Source: an uncultured Thiodictyon sp.
GTDB taxonomy: Bacteria; Pseudomonadota; Gammaproteobacteria; Chromatiales; Chromatiaceae
Direction of reading: 5' to 3'
NCBI GenBank assembly: GCA_903837595.1
Contig: CAILVI010000360.1
Location: forward strand, 1-32,811
DNA length: 32,811 nt
In this document: one piece after another, positions 17,542 through 26,172 of the stretch
Numbering within the stretch: the first letter of the stretch is position 1
How the letters are laid out: every line of letters starts with the position of its first letter
The notes under the pieces: model-generated
Told to the model about the DNA's origin: nothing
Database searches by the model: none
The model's input: the letters and a program-made list of their open reading frames with translations, nothing else
Program-made: the position numbers and the translations under genes

Positions 17542-18789
17542 ATGCCGTCGTCCGTGTTCCTCACCCGGGTGGTGCTGCGCAATTACAAGAGCATCGCGGC
17601 CTGCGACGTGCGGCTCGGCCCATTGACCTATCTGCTCGGGCCGAACGGGTCCGGTAAGAGCAATTTCATTGACGCCCTCCATCTGGTGGCGGATGCACTG
17701 AATGGTTCGCTGGACCATGCATTGAACCAGCGTGGCGGGCTCAGCGAGGTACGGCGGCGGTCGAGCGGGCGTCCGACCAATTTCGGGATTCGGCTGGAAT
17801 TCCGACTACCGGACAGGCGCTGCGGCTTCTATGCCTTCATGGTCGGCGCCCTCAAGGATGGCGGTTACGAGGTCCAAGACGAACATTGCGTCATCGGTCG
17901 GGGGCGCACTGGGCTGGCGTTCAAGCTTCAACGCGGCCACCTGCTGACGACCAGTGAGGAGTCCTTTCCCGCAATCACGTCGGACCGGCTCGCACTGGTT
18001 GCCGCGTCGGGGCTCCCCGCCTTCCGACCCGTCTTCGATGCGCTGACGGCCATGGGCTTCTATAACCTGGACCCGAAGCTCATGCGCGAGCTTCAGAAAC
18101 CTCAGGAAGGCCGTCTCCTCAAGCCGGCCGGCGAGAATATCGCCAGCGTAGTTAGGCACTTGGTGCGAGCGGCGCCGGACACGCTCGCATTGGTCAGCGA
18201 ATACCTGCATGCCGTGGTTCCCATGGTACAAGGCGTGGAGCACAAGTCGTTCGGTCCCATGGAGACCCTGGAGTTTCGCCAAGACGTAGCGGGTTCAGAA
18301 TCTCCCTGGCGCTTTCCCGCCCAGGGCATGTCAGACGGGACCCTACGGGTCTTCGGTGCACTCGTTGCCTTGTTTCAGGGCGTCAGCGATGATTCGCTCA
18401 GGCTGGTCGGGATCGAAGAGCCCGAGACGGCGCTCCACCCGGCCGCCTTCGCCGCCTTGCGCGAGGCCCTGCAACGTGCTGCCGAAAAGACCCAGGTGGT
18501 GGTCACCAGCCATAGTCCGGACCTGCTCGATGACGCTGGGCTAACACCCGCCGCACTGCTTGCGGTCGTCTCTGAAGGCGGCGAGTCCCGGATTGCGCCG
18601 ATCGATGCAGCGTCGCGTCAGATGCTCGAAGAACACCTTTTCACCACGGGTGAACTCATGCGGCTCAATCAACTGGGTCCGGATCGAGAGGCGATCCCAG
18701 GCCCAGGGTCCCGGCCCGCCGATTTGTTCGAGGCACTCCCACCCCCGAATATGCCTGTGCGCATCCACCCGTCACGCAGAGTCGAATAG
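17542..18789 (+). CDS. AAA_15/AAA_21 (OLD/SMC-like) ATPase
   Basis: This 415-residue ABC-type ATPase resembles the nucleotide-binding part of OLD-family and related defence ATPases. Walker A is GPNGSGKS (33-40), after the typical VVLRNYKSI start. A signature-like MSDGTLR (Ser264-Asp265-Gly266) and Walker B LVGIEEPE (Glu292-Glu293) follow, then ALHP and the H-loop HSPDLLD (His324). No TOPRIM domain is fused after the ATPase, unlike class 1 OLD proteins; instead the next gene encodes a small TOPRIM-like protein. It probably senses a signal or DNA substrate and gates its partner. Defence is inference from this arrangement; a housekeeping DNA-repair role is possible. Confidence 0.85.
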   Translation: MPSSVFLTRVVLRNYKSIAACDVRLGPLTYLLGPNGSGKSNFIDALHLVADALNGSLDHALNQRGGLSEVRRRSSGRPTNFGIRLEFRLPDRRCGFYAFMVGALKDGGYEVQDEHCVIGRGRTGLAFKLQRGHLLTTSEESFPAITSDRLALVAASGLPAFRPVFDALTAMGFYNLDPKLMRELQKPQEGRLLKPAGENIASVVRHLVRAAPDTLALVSEYLHAVVPMVQGVEHKSFGPMETLEFRQDVAGSESPWRFPAQGMSDGTLRVFGALVALFQGVSDDSLRLVGIEEPETALHPAAFAALREALQRAAEKTQVVVTSHSPDLLDDAGLTPAALLAVVSEGGESRIAPIDAASRQMLEEHLFTTGELMRLNQLGPDREAIPGPGSRPADLFEALPPPNMPVRIHPSRRVE

Positions 18790-18799
18790 CATCGACGCC

Positions 18800-19387
18800 A
18801 TGCAGACCCTGTCATCCATCGTCGAAGGCGACGGAGAGGTCCCCGCGCTACCCGTCCTCTTGCGCCGGCTTGGCGAATGGCTGACACCCCATGTTTATAC
18901 GGAGATCGCCACGCCGATTCGGGTGCGCCGGGATCAATTTCTGAACAAGGAGCCCGAATTCTCACGACATCTCAAGCTGGCCGCCGCCAAGTGCGGTGGG
19001 ACCGGCTGGGTCCTGATCCTGTTGGATGCGGACGACGACTGCCCTGCAACCCGCGGTCCCGAGATCTTGACCCGTGCCCAGCTGGTGTTGCCCCACAAGT
19101 CTATCTCAGTGGTACTGGCAAATCGCGAGTATGAAGCCTGGTTTCTTGCCGCCGCGCAATCCTTGGATGGTCAGCGCGGATTCCGCTTCGATCCGGCCGA
19201 TGCGGTCGCTCCCGAGACTCCGCGCGACGCCAAGGGTCAGATCGGCCGGCGAATGATCGGGGGCCGGTATCGAGAGATCACCGATCAGCCAGCCTTTTCA
19301 GCGCGGATGAACTTGGAGCAGGCCCGAGCACGCAGTCGGTCGTTCCGCAAGCTGTGCAGCGAGTGGTCCCGACAGGTCGGGGAATGA
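18800..19387 (+). CDS. DUF4276 family TOPRIM-like protein, partner of the upstream ATPase
   Basis: This 195-residue protein matches the DUF4276 layout. The N-terminal strand-loop SIVEGDGEVPALPVLLRR supplies an acidic residue (Glu9), and a second motif LLDADDDCP supplies Asp76 and Asp78, together forming a TOPRIM-type metal site (E...DxD). ANREYEAWFLAA is another family-typical block. TOPRIM folds cut or bind nucleic acid. The gene starts 10 bases after the ATPase gene, so they are almost certainly co-transcribed. A 10-bp hairpin follows its stop directly. The pair resembles split ATPase/TOPRIM defence modules such as PARIS (AriA with the DUF4435 nuclease AriB), but with a different TOPRIM family. 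Nuclease activity is inferred. Confidence 0.8.
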   Translation: MQTLSSIVEGDGEVPALPVLLRRLGEWLTPHVYTEIATPIRVRRDQFLNKEPEFSRHLKLAAAKCGGTGWVLILLDADDDCPATRGPEILTRAQLVLPHKSISVVLANREYEAWFLAAAQSLDGQRGFRFDPADAVAPETPRDAKGQIGRRMIGGRYREITDQPAFSARMNLEQARARSRSFRKLCSEWSRQVGE

Positions 19388-19413
19388 CCGGACGGGCGTG
19401 ATCCGCCCGTCCG
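19388..19413 (+). terminator. Hairpin closing the ATPase/DUF4276 unit
   Basis: CGGACGGGCG (19389-19398) and CGCCCGTCCG (19404-19413) form a perfect 10-bp stem with the loop TGATC, starting one base after the DUF4276 stop codon. No U tract follows on either strand, so it may work as a convergent-gene barrier with glgC rather than a classical terminator. Confidence 0.55.
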
Positions 19414-19435
19414 ACATCGCCCCTGCGGCAACCCG

Positions 19436-19459
19436 TCGCGGCCAGGGGCCGCTCCTACG
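19436..19459. repeat. REP-like repeat, single copy
   Basis: The 24-base element starts TCGCGGCC and ends GGCCGCTCCTACG. It matches the left arm of the palindrome at 29275-29326 except for one substitution and one missing base. It sits in the convergent gap between the DUF4276 gene and glgC. A short GGGGCC/GGCCCC stem is formed with the adjacent bases. Confidence 0.6.
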
Positions 19460-19473
19460 GGGCCCCGACGCAC

Positions 19474-20736
19474 TTACTCGCCGTACCCCCCGCGCCGCGA
19501 GCCCTCCACATCCCGGGCGAAATAGCCCACCCGGCCGGCGGGGAGCACGGTGACGCCGCCGGCGGTGACGGTGAACCGCTTGGCATCCTGCTCGGCGTCG
19601 TAGCCGATTACCTCACCGGGCTCGATAAAGTTGTGCCGATCCACGATCACGTTACGCAGGTGCGTCCCGCGCGACACCCGCACATAGTCCATGACGATAC
19701 AGTTCTCCAACACCACGTCCTCTTCGATCACCGTCTCGCGACGGATGATGGAGTCGGTGACACGCGCCCCCTTATGGACCACGGTGGCCGCCCCGAGCAA
19801 GCTGTTGTTGATCTCGCCTCCCTGGATGCGCGCGACCGGCCCCTGATAATTGCTGGAGTAGATCGGCCACTCAGGGTTGAACATATCGAAGACCGGCTCG
19901 AGCCCCAACACATCCTTATGGGCCGCAAAATAGGCGTCGATCGTCCCCAGATCACGCCAATAGAATCGGTCCTCGTAGGGCTGTATCCGGGGGATCTCGT
20001 TGGTCGCAAAGTCATAGGCGAACAGCCGATGGGTGCGCAACAGGCGCGGCAGCACGTGCTGGCCAAAGTCGGTCTCGCCGGCCTCCTTGGTCTCGCGTAG
20101 GGCCTTGAGCAGCACCTCGGTGTTGAAGACATAGTTGCCCATGGAGGCAAAGGCCTGGGTGGGGTCCGAGGCCAGCGGCGTGGGGTGGGCCGGCTTTTCC
20201 TCAAAGGCGTGGATGCGCCCATCCGCCTCGGTCGCGATCACCCCGAAGCCCTCAGCGTCTTTGAGCGGCACCGGCAGGGCGGCGATGGTCACATCCGCGT
20301 TGCGCTCCTGGTGGAAATCGACCATCTGACGGATGTCCATGCGATAGATGTGGTCGGCGCCGAAGATCACCACCAGGTCGGGGCGATGCTCCTCGATCAG
20401 GTTGATGTTCTGGTGGATCGCATCCGCGGTGCCCTCGAACCAGTGATCGCCGGTGCGCATCTGCGGCGGCACCACGGTCACATATTGATTCTGGAGCAAC
20501 GGCGAAATCGTCCAGGCCTTGCGTACATGCTCGATCAAGGACTGCGACTTGTACTGAACCAGCAGATAGATGGTCTGGATCTGCGAATTGACCAAGTTAC
20601 TGAGCACGAAATCGACGATGCGGTAACGGGAACCGAAGGGCACCGAGGGTTTGGAGCGCGCCGCAGTCAGTGGTTGCAGCCGCGCCCCCTGGCCGCCGGC
20701 CATGACAAAGGCAATGATTCGATCACTCTTCTTCAT
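19474..20736 (-). CDS. glgC: Glucose-1-phosphate adenylyltransferase
   Basis: GlgC makes ADP-glucose from glucose-1-phosphate and ATP, the committed and allosterically controlled step of glycogen synthesis. The 420-residue product has the pyrophosphorylase loop GGQGARLQPLT, KPSVPFG, the FxGTADA-type segment WFEGTADA, GADHIYRMD and EEKP. A C-terminal left-handed beta-helix (about 300-400) contains repeats such as GARVTDSIIRRETVIEE. The start at 20736 is chosen because it gives the canonical MKKSDRIIAFVMAGG and has GGAGGAG at 20741-20747; the frame is open further upstream without conservation. It is divergent from gpmI. Confidence 0.96.
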   Translation of the reverse strand: MKKSDRIIAFVMAGGQGARLQPLTAARSKPSVPFGSRYRIVDFVLSNLVNSQIQTIYLLVQYKSQSLIEHVRKAWTISPLLQNQYVTVVPPQMRTGDHWFEGTADAIHQNINLIEEHRPDLVVIFGADHIYRMDIRQMVDFHQERNADVTIAALPVPLKDAEGFGVIATEADGRIHAFEEKPAHPTPLASDPTQAFASMGNYVFNTEVLLKALRETKEAGETDFGQHVLPRLLRTHRLFAYDFATNEIPRIQPYEDRFYWRDLGTIDAYFAAHKDVLGLEPVFDMFNPEWPIYSSNYQGPVARIQGGEINNSLLGAATVVHKGARVTDSIIRRETVIEEDVVLENCIVMDYVRVSRGTHLRNVIVDRHNFIEPGEVIGYDAEQDAKRFTVTAGGVTVLPAGRVGYFARDVEGSRRGGYGE

Positions 20737-21183
20737 GTCTCTCCTCCAATACCCGTGGTGCGAACACGTGCGGCACCGCCGCCCGCTGCTTGATCGATGG
20801 CGCCCCCGAAGCAGACATGCCCAAGGCCGCGACCCAAATGCCGCCGCACCCCCGCGTGAGGACGCAGCCGGTTCTTGAATGAGACGCTGATTGAACCAGC
20901 GTCGCCGCAGCGATGCCCGCCTCACCGGCGTCCCACCGCCGTGGCGGTGGCACCCTCCCCCACCGCCATCCGGCTGCGGGCATGGTACGGCAGAAGCGCC
21001 CAAATTTCCCGCGCTCCCGACCAGCCGTCGGTCAGCCGGCCGGGGGTGTAGAAACTTTGCGGCACACGGCGACCTTGAGCCACTAAACTAGGCCCCTTGC
21101 CCAGTACGGCCGGTCCGCGAACCGTGCCGCCCTGCCCCGGACACCGGCCGTCACCGGCGGCGCCACCCTTGAGGAGCGAAACG
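20737..21183. other. Divergent intergenic region between glgC and gpmI
   Basis: About 450 bases with no credible gene; the open frames on both strands are low-complexity Arg/Pro shadows. It must contain both divergent promoters. One perfect dyad is visible, CCACCGCC-GT-GGCGGTGG at 20933-20950. GAGGAG (21172-21177) is the gpmI ribosome site. I found no convincing -35/-10 pairs. Confidence 0.4.
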
Positions 21184-22731
21184 ATGAACACCCCCACCAC
21201 CCAGGCCCCGCGCCGACCGGTCATCCTGATCATCCTAGACGGCTTCGGGCTCAACCCGAGCAAGGCCAACAACGCCATTGCCATCGCCGACACCCCCCGG
21301 CTCGATGACTATTTTGCGCACTTCCCGCACTGCGCGCTCCAGGCCTCGGGCCTGGCGGTGGGCCTGCCGGACGGTCAGATGGGCAACTCCGAGGTGGGTC
21401 ACATGAGCCTGGGCTCAGGCGGTGTGGTCAAGCAGGACCTGGTCCTGATCGACGCGGCCATCGCCGACGGCAGCTTCTTTGAAAATCCGGTCCTGACCGC
21501 CGCCGCCCGCGCCGCGGCGGCCGCGGGCCGGCCGGTCCACCTGATGGGCCTGGTCTCGGACGGCGGCGTCCACAGCCATGTGACCCAGCTGGTCGCGCTG
21601 ATCGAGTTGTGCCGACGCGAGGGCGCGCGGCCCATGGTCCATGTGTTCACCGACGGCCGCGACACCCCACCGCGCTCCGCCAAGGGCTTCCTGCCCCCGG
21701 TGGAAGAGGCGCTGGCCGCGGCCAACGGGCGCATCGCCACCGTCACCGGACGCTATTACGCCATGGACCGCGACCAGCGCTGGGAACGCACCGAGATCGC
21801 CTGGCGCGGCCTGGTGGAGGGTGCCGGTCGGCACGCCGCCGATGCCCGCGCCGCCATCGATGCCGCCTACGCGGCCGGCGAGGACGACGAATTCATCCGC
21901 CCCACCATCATCGACGGCGCCGAACTGATCCAGGACGGCGACCAGGTCATCCACTTCAACTTCCGCAAGGACCGCCCGCGCCAGATGGTGGAGGCCTTCT
22001 TCCAGCCGGACTTCAAGCCGTTCCGCCGCCACGGCGTCACCGGGGTGAAGGTGACCTGCATCATGGAATACGACGACACCTACGGCCTGCCCTTCGCCTT
22101 CGACCACGACATCCCGCGCATCACCCTGGGCCAGGTCCTGGACGCGGCCGGTATCCCCCAGTTCCACTGTGCCGAGACCGAAAAGTTCGCCCACGTCACC
22201 TTCTTCTTCAATGGCGGGCGCGGCGAACCCTTCCCATTGGAAGAGCGCGCGCTGATCCCCTCGCCCAAGGTCGCTACCTATGACCTGCAACCGGAGATGA
22301 GCGCCCGCGGCGTCGCCGACGCCACCATCGCGGCCATCGAGGGCGGCGCCTTCCCCTTCATCGTGGTCAACTTCGCCAATGGCGACATGGTCGGTCATAC
22401 CGCCGTACGCGAGGCCGTGATCGAGGCCGTGCGCACCCTCGACCGTGAGGCCGGGCGGGTGATGGACGCGGCACGCGAGCACGGATACTCCATCATCCTC
22501 ACCGCCGACCACGGCAACTGCGATGAGATGATCGACCCGGCGAGCGGCGAGCCCCACACCCAGCACACCGTCTACCCGGTGCCCTGCCTGGTGGCCGACG
22601 AGACCCAATGGCGGCTCTCCACCGGCGGCGGACTGGACGCCATCGCGCCGACGGTGCTGCAACTGATGGGGTTGCCCATTCCTAAGCAGATGACCGGGCA
22701 TTCACTGCTGCTGGGGCCGGCGACGGTTTAG
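21184..22731 (+). CDS. gpmI: 2,3-bisphosphoglycerate-independent phosphoglycerate mutase
   Basis: GpmI interconverts 3- and 2-phosphoglycerate in glycolysis/gluconeogenesis through a phosphoserine intermediate and Mn ions. The 515-residue product is of canonical length. The N-terminal metal motif ILDGFG is at 18-23, and the catalytic serine is in MGNSEVGHM (Ser69). SDGGVHSH, FTDGRDTPP, NFRKDRPRQM and the C-terminal metal-binding FANGDMVGHT and LTADHGNCDEM are all present. A GAGGAG ribosome site lies 6 bases before the ATG. Its neighbours downstream (exonuclease, then DAHP synthase) follow closely and may share its transcript. DAHP synthase uses phosphoenolpyruvate, the product two steps later. 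Confidence 0.97.
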   Translation: MNTPTTQAPRRPVILIILDGFGLNPSKANNAIAIADTPRLDDYFAHFPHCALQASGLAVGLPDGQMGNSEVGHMSLGSGGVVKQDLVLIDAAIADGSFFENPVLTAAARAAAAAGRPVHLMGLVSDGGVHSHVTQLVALIELCRREGARPMVHVFTDGRDTPPRSAKGFLPPVEEALAAANGRIATVTGRYYAMDRDQRWERTEIAWRGLVEGAGRHAADARAAIDAAYAAGEDDEFIRPTIIDGAELIQDGDQVIHFNFRKDRPRQMVEAFFQPDFKPFRRHGVTGVKVTCIMEYDDTYGLPFAFDHDIPRITLGQVLDAAGIPQFHCAETEKFAHVTFFFNGGRGEPFPLEERALIPSPKVATYDLQPEMSARGVADATIAAIEGGAFPFIVVNFANGDMVGHTAVREAVIEAVRTLDREAGRVMDAAREHGYSIILTADHGNCDEMIDPASGEPHTQHTVYPVPCLVADETQWRLSTGGGLDAIAPTVLQLMGLPIPKQMTGHSLLLGPATV

Positions 22732-22741
22732 GGCCGCTTCG

Positions 22742-23359
22742 TTGGAAACCATCGCAGTCATCGATTTCGAGACCACCGGCCTGTCGCCGGATTGCGGCGA
22801 TCGCGCCACCGAGATTGCCGCCGTCCTGGTACGCGACGGGCAGATCGTCGGTCAGTACCAGAGTCTCATGAATGCGGGGGTCTCCATTCCCGCGTTCATT
22901 ACCGACTTCACGGGCATTACCAACGCCATGATCCGCAAGGCGCCACCGGCCGGGCAGGTCATGGCCGAGGTCGCCGACTTTGTCGGCGACTATCCGCTGG
23001 TGGCGCATAACGCCTCGTTCGACAGCAAGTTTTGGGACGCGGAGCTGACGCGCATCGGGCGCGCCCGGCGGCAAGGATTTATCTGCTCGATGCTGGTGGC
23101 CCGGCGCGTCCTGCCGCAGGCACCCAACCATAAGCTCGGCACCCTGGTGGAGTTTGCCAAGCTGCCCGTCACCGGAGCGTATCACCGCGCCCAGGCCGAC
23201 GCCGAGATGACTGCACATCTGGCGCTGCATCTGGAGCAGGAACTGATGCGGCGATTTGGGCTCGCTGCGGTGTCCTGCCAATTGCTGGCGAAGATACAGA
23301 AGACGCCAGCCAATCGGCTGGAGCAATGCGTCGCGCGCTTCGCCGCCAAATGCGCCTGA
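22742..23359 (+). CDS. DEDDh 3'-5' exonuclease (DnaQ-like)
   Basis: This 205-residue protein has the DEDDh exonuclease fold used by DNA polymerase proofreading subunits and RNases. Motif I is IDFETTGLSP (Asp8, Glu10). Motif II includes LVAHNASFDSKF, and motif III is HRAQADAEMT with the H-x4-D spacing of the DnaQ subtype. It is shorter than DnaQ and lacks a polymerase-binding tail I can recognise, so it is a stand-alone exonuclease of unknown substrate. I use the TTG at 22742, 10 bases after gpmI, as it gives the usual start just before IAVIDFETTG; the ribosome site is weak, suggesting coupling. The DAHP synthase gene follows after 17 bases. Confidence 0.85.
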   Translation: METIAVIDFETTGLSPDCGDRATEIAAVLVRDGQIVGQYQSLMNAGVSIPAFITDFTGITNAMIRKAPPAGQVMAEVADFVGDYPLVAHNASFDSKFWDAELTRIGRARRQGFICSMLVARRVLPQAPNHKLGTLVEFAKLPVTGAYHRAQADAEMTAHLALHLEQELMRRFGLAAVSCQLLAKIQKTPANRLEQCVARFAAKCA

Positions 23360-23376
23360 GTCATAGGTAACACGTC

Positions 23377-24444
23377 TTGCAACGCACAGAAAATCTCAAC
23401 ATCGCGGGGTTCGACCCGATGCCCTCGCCACGGGAGGTGCACCGCGCCGTCCCCCTCTCCGAACGGGCCGCGGCAACGGTACTGTCGGGCCGGACCAGTC
23501 TGGAGGCGATCCTGGATCGGCGCGACCCCCGCCGCTTTGTCATCGTCGGCCCCTGTTCGATCCACGACCCGGTCGCCGGTCTCGACTATGCGCACCGGCT
23601 CAAGGGGCTGGCCGATGCGGTCGCCGACCGCCTGCTGCTGGTGATGCGGGTCTATTTCGAAAAGCCCCGCACGACCACCGGGTGGAAGGGCTACATCAAC
23701 GACCCACACCTGGACGACACCTTCTGCATCGCCGAGGGAATGGAAAAAGCGCGACAGTTCCTATTGGACGTGACCGAGTTGGGACTGCCCACCGCGACCG
23801 AGGCACTCGACCCGATCGCTCCCCAATACCTGGGCGACCTCATCTCCTGGACGGCGATCGGTGCGCGCACCGCTGAATCCCAGACCCACCGCGAGATGTC
23901 CTCCGGACTCTCGACCCCGGTGGGTTTCAAGAACACCACGGACGGCTCGGTGGATGCGGCGATCAACGCCATGCTCTCGGCCGCCCAGCCGCACAGTTTC
24001 CTGGGCATCAATGCGCTGGGTAAGACCAGCATCGTGCGCACCCGCGGCAACCGCTACGGCCACCTGGTCCTGCGCGGTGGCGACCGCCCCAACTACGACA
24101 CCGTGAGCGTCGCCATGGCCGAGGAGGCCCTGACCAAGGCCGGCCTGCCCGCCAATATCGTCATCGACTGTTCACACGCCAACAGCTTCAAGCGCCCGGA
24201 ACTCCAGCCGCTGGTGATGCTCGATTGCGTCAACCAGATCCGCGTCGGCAATCGCTCGATCGTCGGCATGATGGTGGAAAGCTTCATCGAATCCGGCAAA
24301 CAACCGATCCCGGCCGACCACACGCAACTGCGTTACGGCTGCTCCATCACCGATGGCTGCATCGACTGGCCGACCACCGAGCGGATGATCCGCGAGGCCC
24401 ATGCGGCACTGCTGGAGCCGGCGGCAGAGCGGCGGTTGGTGTGA
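23377..24444 (+). CDS. aroG: 3-deoxy-7-phosphoheptulonate (DAHP) synthase, AroF/G/H class
   Basis: DAHP synthase condenses phosphoenolpyruvate and erythrose-4-phosphate, the entry to the shikimate pathway for aromatic amino acids. The 355-residue product matches the type I alpha enzymes (AroF/G/H of E. coli). It shows FVIVGPCSIHD, RVYFEKPRTTTGWKG, PTATEALDP, GARTAESQTHREMSS and NIVIDCSHANS. The start is TTG at 23377 with AGGT 9 bases upstream. Which feedback inhibitor (Phe, Tyr or Trp) it responds to cannot be told from sequence, so the symbol indicates class, not isoenzyme. No trp/tyr leader is visible in the 17-base gap from the exonuclease gene, so regulation would come from upstream. Confidence 0.93.
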   Translation: MQRTENLNIAGFDPMPSPREVHRAVPLSERAAATVLSGRTSLEAILDRRDPRRFVIVGPCSIHDPVAGLDYAHRLKGLADAVADRLLLVMRVYFEKPRTTTGWKGYINDPHLDDTFCIAEGMEKARQFLLDVTELGLPTATEALDPIAPQYLGDLISWTAIGARTAESQTHREMSSGLSTPVGFKNTTDGSVDAAINAMLSAAQPHSFLGINALGKTSIVRTRGNRYGHLVLRGGDRPNYDTVSVAMAEEALTKAGLPANIVIDCSHANSFKRPELQPLVMLDCVNQIRVGNRSIVGMMVESFIESGKQPIPADHTQLRYGCSITDGCIDWPTTERMIREAHAALLEPAAERRLV

Positions 24445-24545
24445 GGCACGGGTGCATGAGCAGCGGATCGTGAAATCCGCCATCATCCTCCCGCATTACT
24501 TCCACTCGAAATGAAACGCAAACCTTCACTTCGGAGCATCGGCTA

Positions 24546-25652
24546 ATGGCCCGCTACTATCTCAAACCCGTTTTTTGGAATACCGAAAATTACCAGAGAC
24601 CATCGGGTGTAAAAGCGAATAGCGGCTATCCCGCAGCGTATGGGTTCGGTCACGAGGAGTGGAATAATGCAGACTTCATGAGATTTGCCGATCAGGGAAG
24701 AAGCTTCCGAGCTTTCTATGTCGAGGGGCTAGGTAACACACCGGTTGACGACATCGAAGGAGAGGTGTTTCTGTTCATGTATGCCTCGCATGATCGTTTG
24801 CAACAGCTGGTCGGAATCGCTGGGAAAGCAACATGCTTATCGCCTGAAACGCACCAGCAAGAGCGGGAGGATCTCGTCGAGCGTCACGGCATAAAACCGA
24901 AATGGACCGAAGCGTGGGATTTGCCAATTGTTAGGAGACTCCACCAGAACAACCGTAGAGCATTTGAACGATTCTGGAACCATGACGTGCTTTGGACGCC
25001 AAATTGGAAGTGCCCAGAAGACTTGTTTTTCTGGCCGGATACACCGATCACGCTTGACTCGATAAAAATCACGGGAAAACAAAAGCTTCTGACTATGTTC
25101 GGCAGCTACACCGAGATCGCCCCCAATGCCGCGAACCGCATCATGGCGTCAGTCCCAATTGAGGCAAGAACCGCCGCTTGGCTGCGTATCCGCGATGAGA
25201 TAGACGTGTCGTTCGAGGACGCAAGCCCCGATATAGCAGATATCAAAGCGACGCAAGGCATGCGTGCAACTACCAAGCAGGCGCTTATTGACGCCCGTCT
25301 CGGCCAGGGCGATTTCCGGACTCGACTAATGGAACGTTGGGATGCCGCGTGCGCGGTGACAGGCTGCGACCAACCTCAGGTGCTGCGCGCATCGCACATG
25401 AAGCCATGGAGGTCGTCAAACAATACGGATCGGCTGAATCCGCACAACGGCCTCCTGCTTTCGGCAAACGTGGACGCGCTGTGCGATCGGGGGCTCGTAT
25501 CGTTTCAAGACAACGGCACGATGCTGATTTCGACACAGGTCAGTCAAACGACGCGTAACTTGCTGGATCTACCGGCAAGCCTGCGGAAGCAACTTCATGA
25601 CGAGGAAAAAGGCTTTCTCACCTTTCATCGGGACACAATATTCTTGCCATAA
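24546..25652 (+). CDS. HNH endonuclease with distinct N-terminal domain
   Basis: This 368-residue protein has a C-terminal HNH nuclease (HNH_2 type, about 260-335): ACAVTGCDQPQVLRASHMKPW with His284, then LNPHNGLLL and ALCDRGLVSF. The N-terminal half (about 1-200, including YGFGHEEWNNADF and QQLVGIAGKA) has no family I can name with certainty. Its style resembles the sensor part of modification-dependent restriction proteins. The gene is visibly poorer in GC than everything around it, with many AAA, AAT and TTT codons, which suggests recent transfer. It has no partner methylase. A role as an orphan restriction or defence nuclease is inference. Confidence 0.75.
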   Translation: MARYYLKPVFWNTENYQRPSGVKANSGYPAAYGFGHEEWNNADFMRFADQGRSFRAFYVEGLGNTPVDDIEGEVFLFMYASHDRLQQLVGIAGKATCLSPETHQQEREDLVERHGIKPKWTEAWDLPIVRRLHQNNRRAFERFWNHDVLWTPNWKCPEDLFFWPDTPITLDSIKITGKQKLLTMFGSYTEIAPNAANRIMASVPIEARTAAWLRIRDEIDVSFEDASPDIADIKATQGMRATTKQALIDARLGQGDFRTRLMERWDAACAVTGCDQPQVLRASHMKPWRSSNNTDRLNPHNGLLLSANVDALCDRGLVSFQDNGTMLISTQVSQTTRNLLDLPASLRKQLHDEEKGFLTFHRDTIFLP

Positions 25653-25752
25653 CGACGCCACCAGCGAGGAACTTCGTTTGCCCGCGACCGTCTATCGCCG
25701 CAGGTAGACGCGCGTCAGCAGCCATGCCATCTGGGCGGCCCCGGAGACGGAA

Positions 25753-26172
25753 TCAGATAATCAGGAATGCCGTTCCATCCGGCAGCCGATAGCGAGAAAA
25801 ATCGTTGCGGTCGACAGTCATGATCTCTGTGATGCCCGTCTGGGTCGCCAGCCAATACAAGGAGGCATCAGCCAAGTCCATCTCCCGTTTGCCCGGCTCA
25901 CTATAGCGCCGCATCCAACCGCGCATGGCTCCCAAGTGACCGATATCGAACGGGAAGACCTGCACGCCTCCCGCTTCGACGAAGGCCAGCATCTCCAGCC
26001 GCTGGATGGTGGCGAGGAGGTAAGACGCCTCGACGATGCACGGCCAGGTGGTGACGAAGCGCTGGCCGCGCATTTCGGACTCCAGGATCAGGTCGCGATA
26101 GCGTGCATGATGTCGGTCGTCGGCAGCAAACAGCGCGATCAGTGGACCGGCATCAACCAGGATAGTTTTCAC
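25753..26172 (-). CDS. PIN-domain toxin (VapC-like)
   Basis: This 139-residue PIN-domain protein is a metal-dependent ribonuclease of the kind that acts as the toxin of VapBC-type modules. The N-terminal VDAGPLIALF holds the first acidic residue (Asp7). Glu48 in IVEASYLL, Asp99 and Asp102 in MDLADASL, and Asp121 in VDRNDF complete the site. It overlaps the upstream antitoxin gene by 20 bases, a usual arrangement for such pairs. The target RNA (tRNA or rRNA) cannot be predicted. The gene points towards the HNH gene, end to end. Confidence 0.85.
   Translation of the reverse strand: MKTILVDAGPLIALFAADDRHHARYRDLILESEMRGQRFVTTWPCIVEASYLLATIQRLEMLAFVEAGGVQVFPFDIGHLGAMRGWMRRYSEPGKREMDLADASLYWLATQTGITEIMTVDRNDFSRYRLPDGTAFLII

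Noticed and set aside
20737-21003. N-terminal extension of GlgC to 509 residues
   Set aside because: The extra residues are low complexity and not part of the family; GGAGGAG directly precedes the ATG at 20736.
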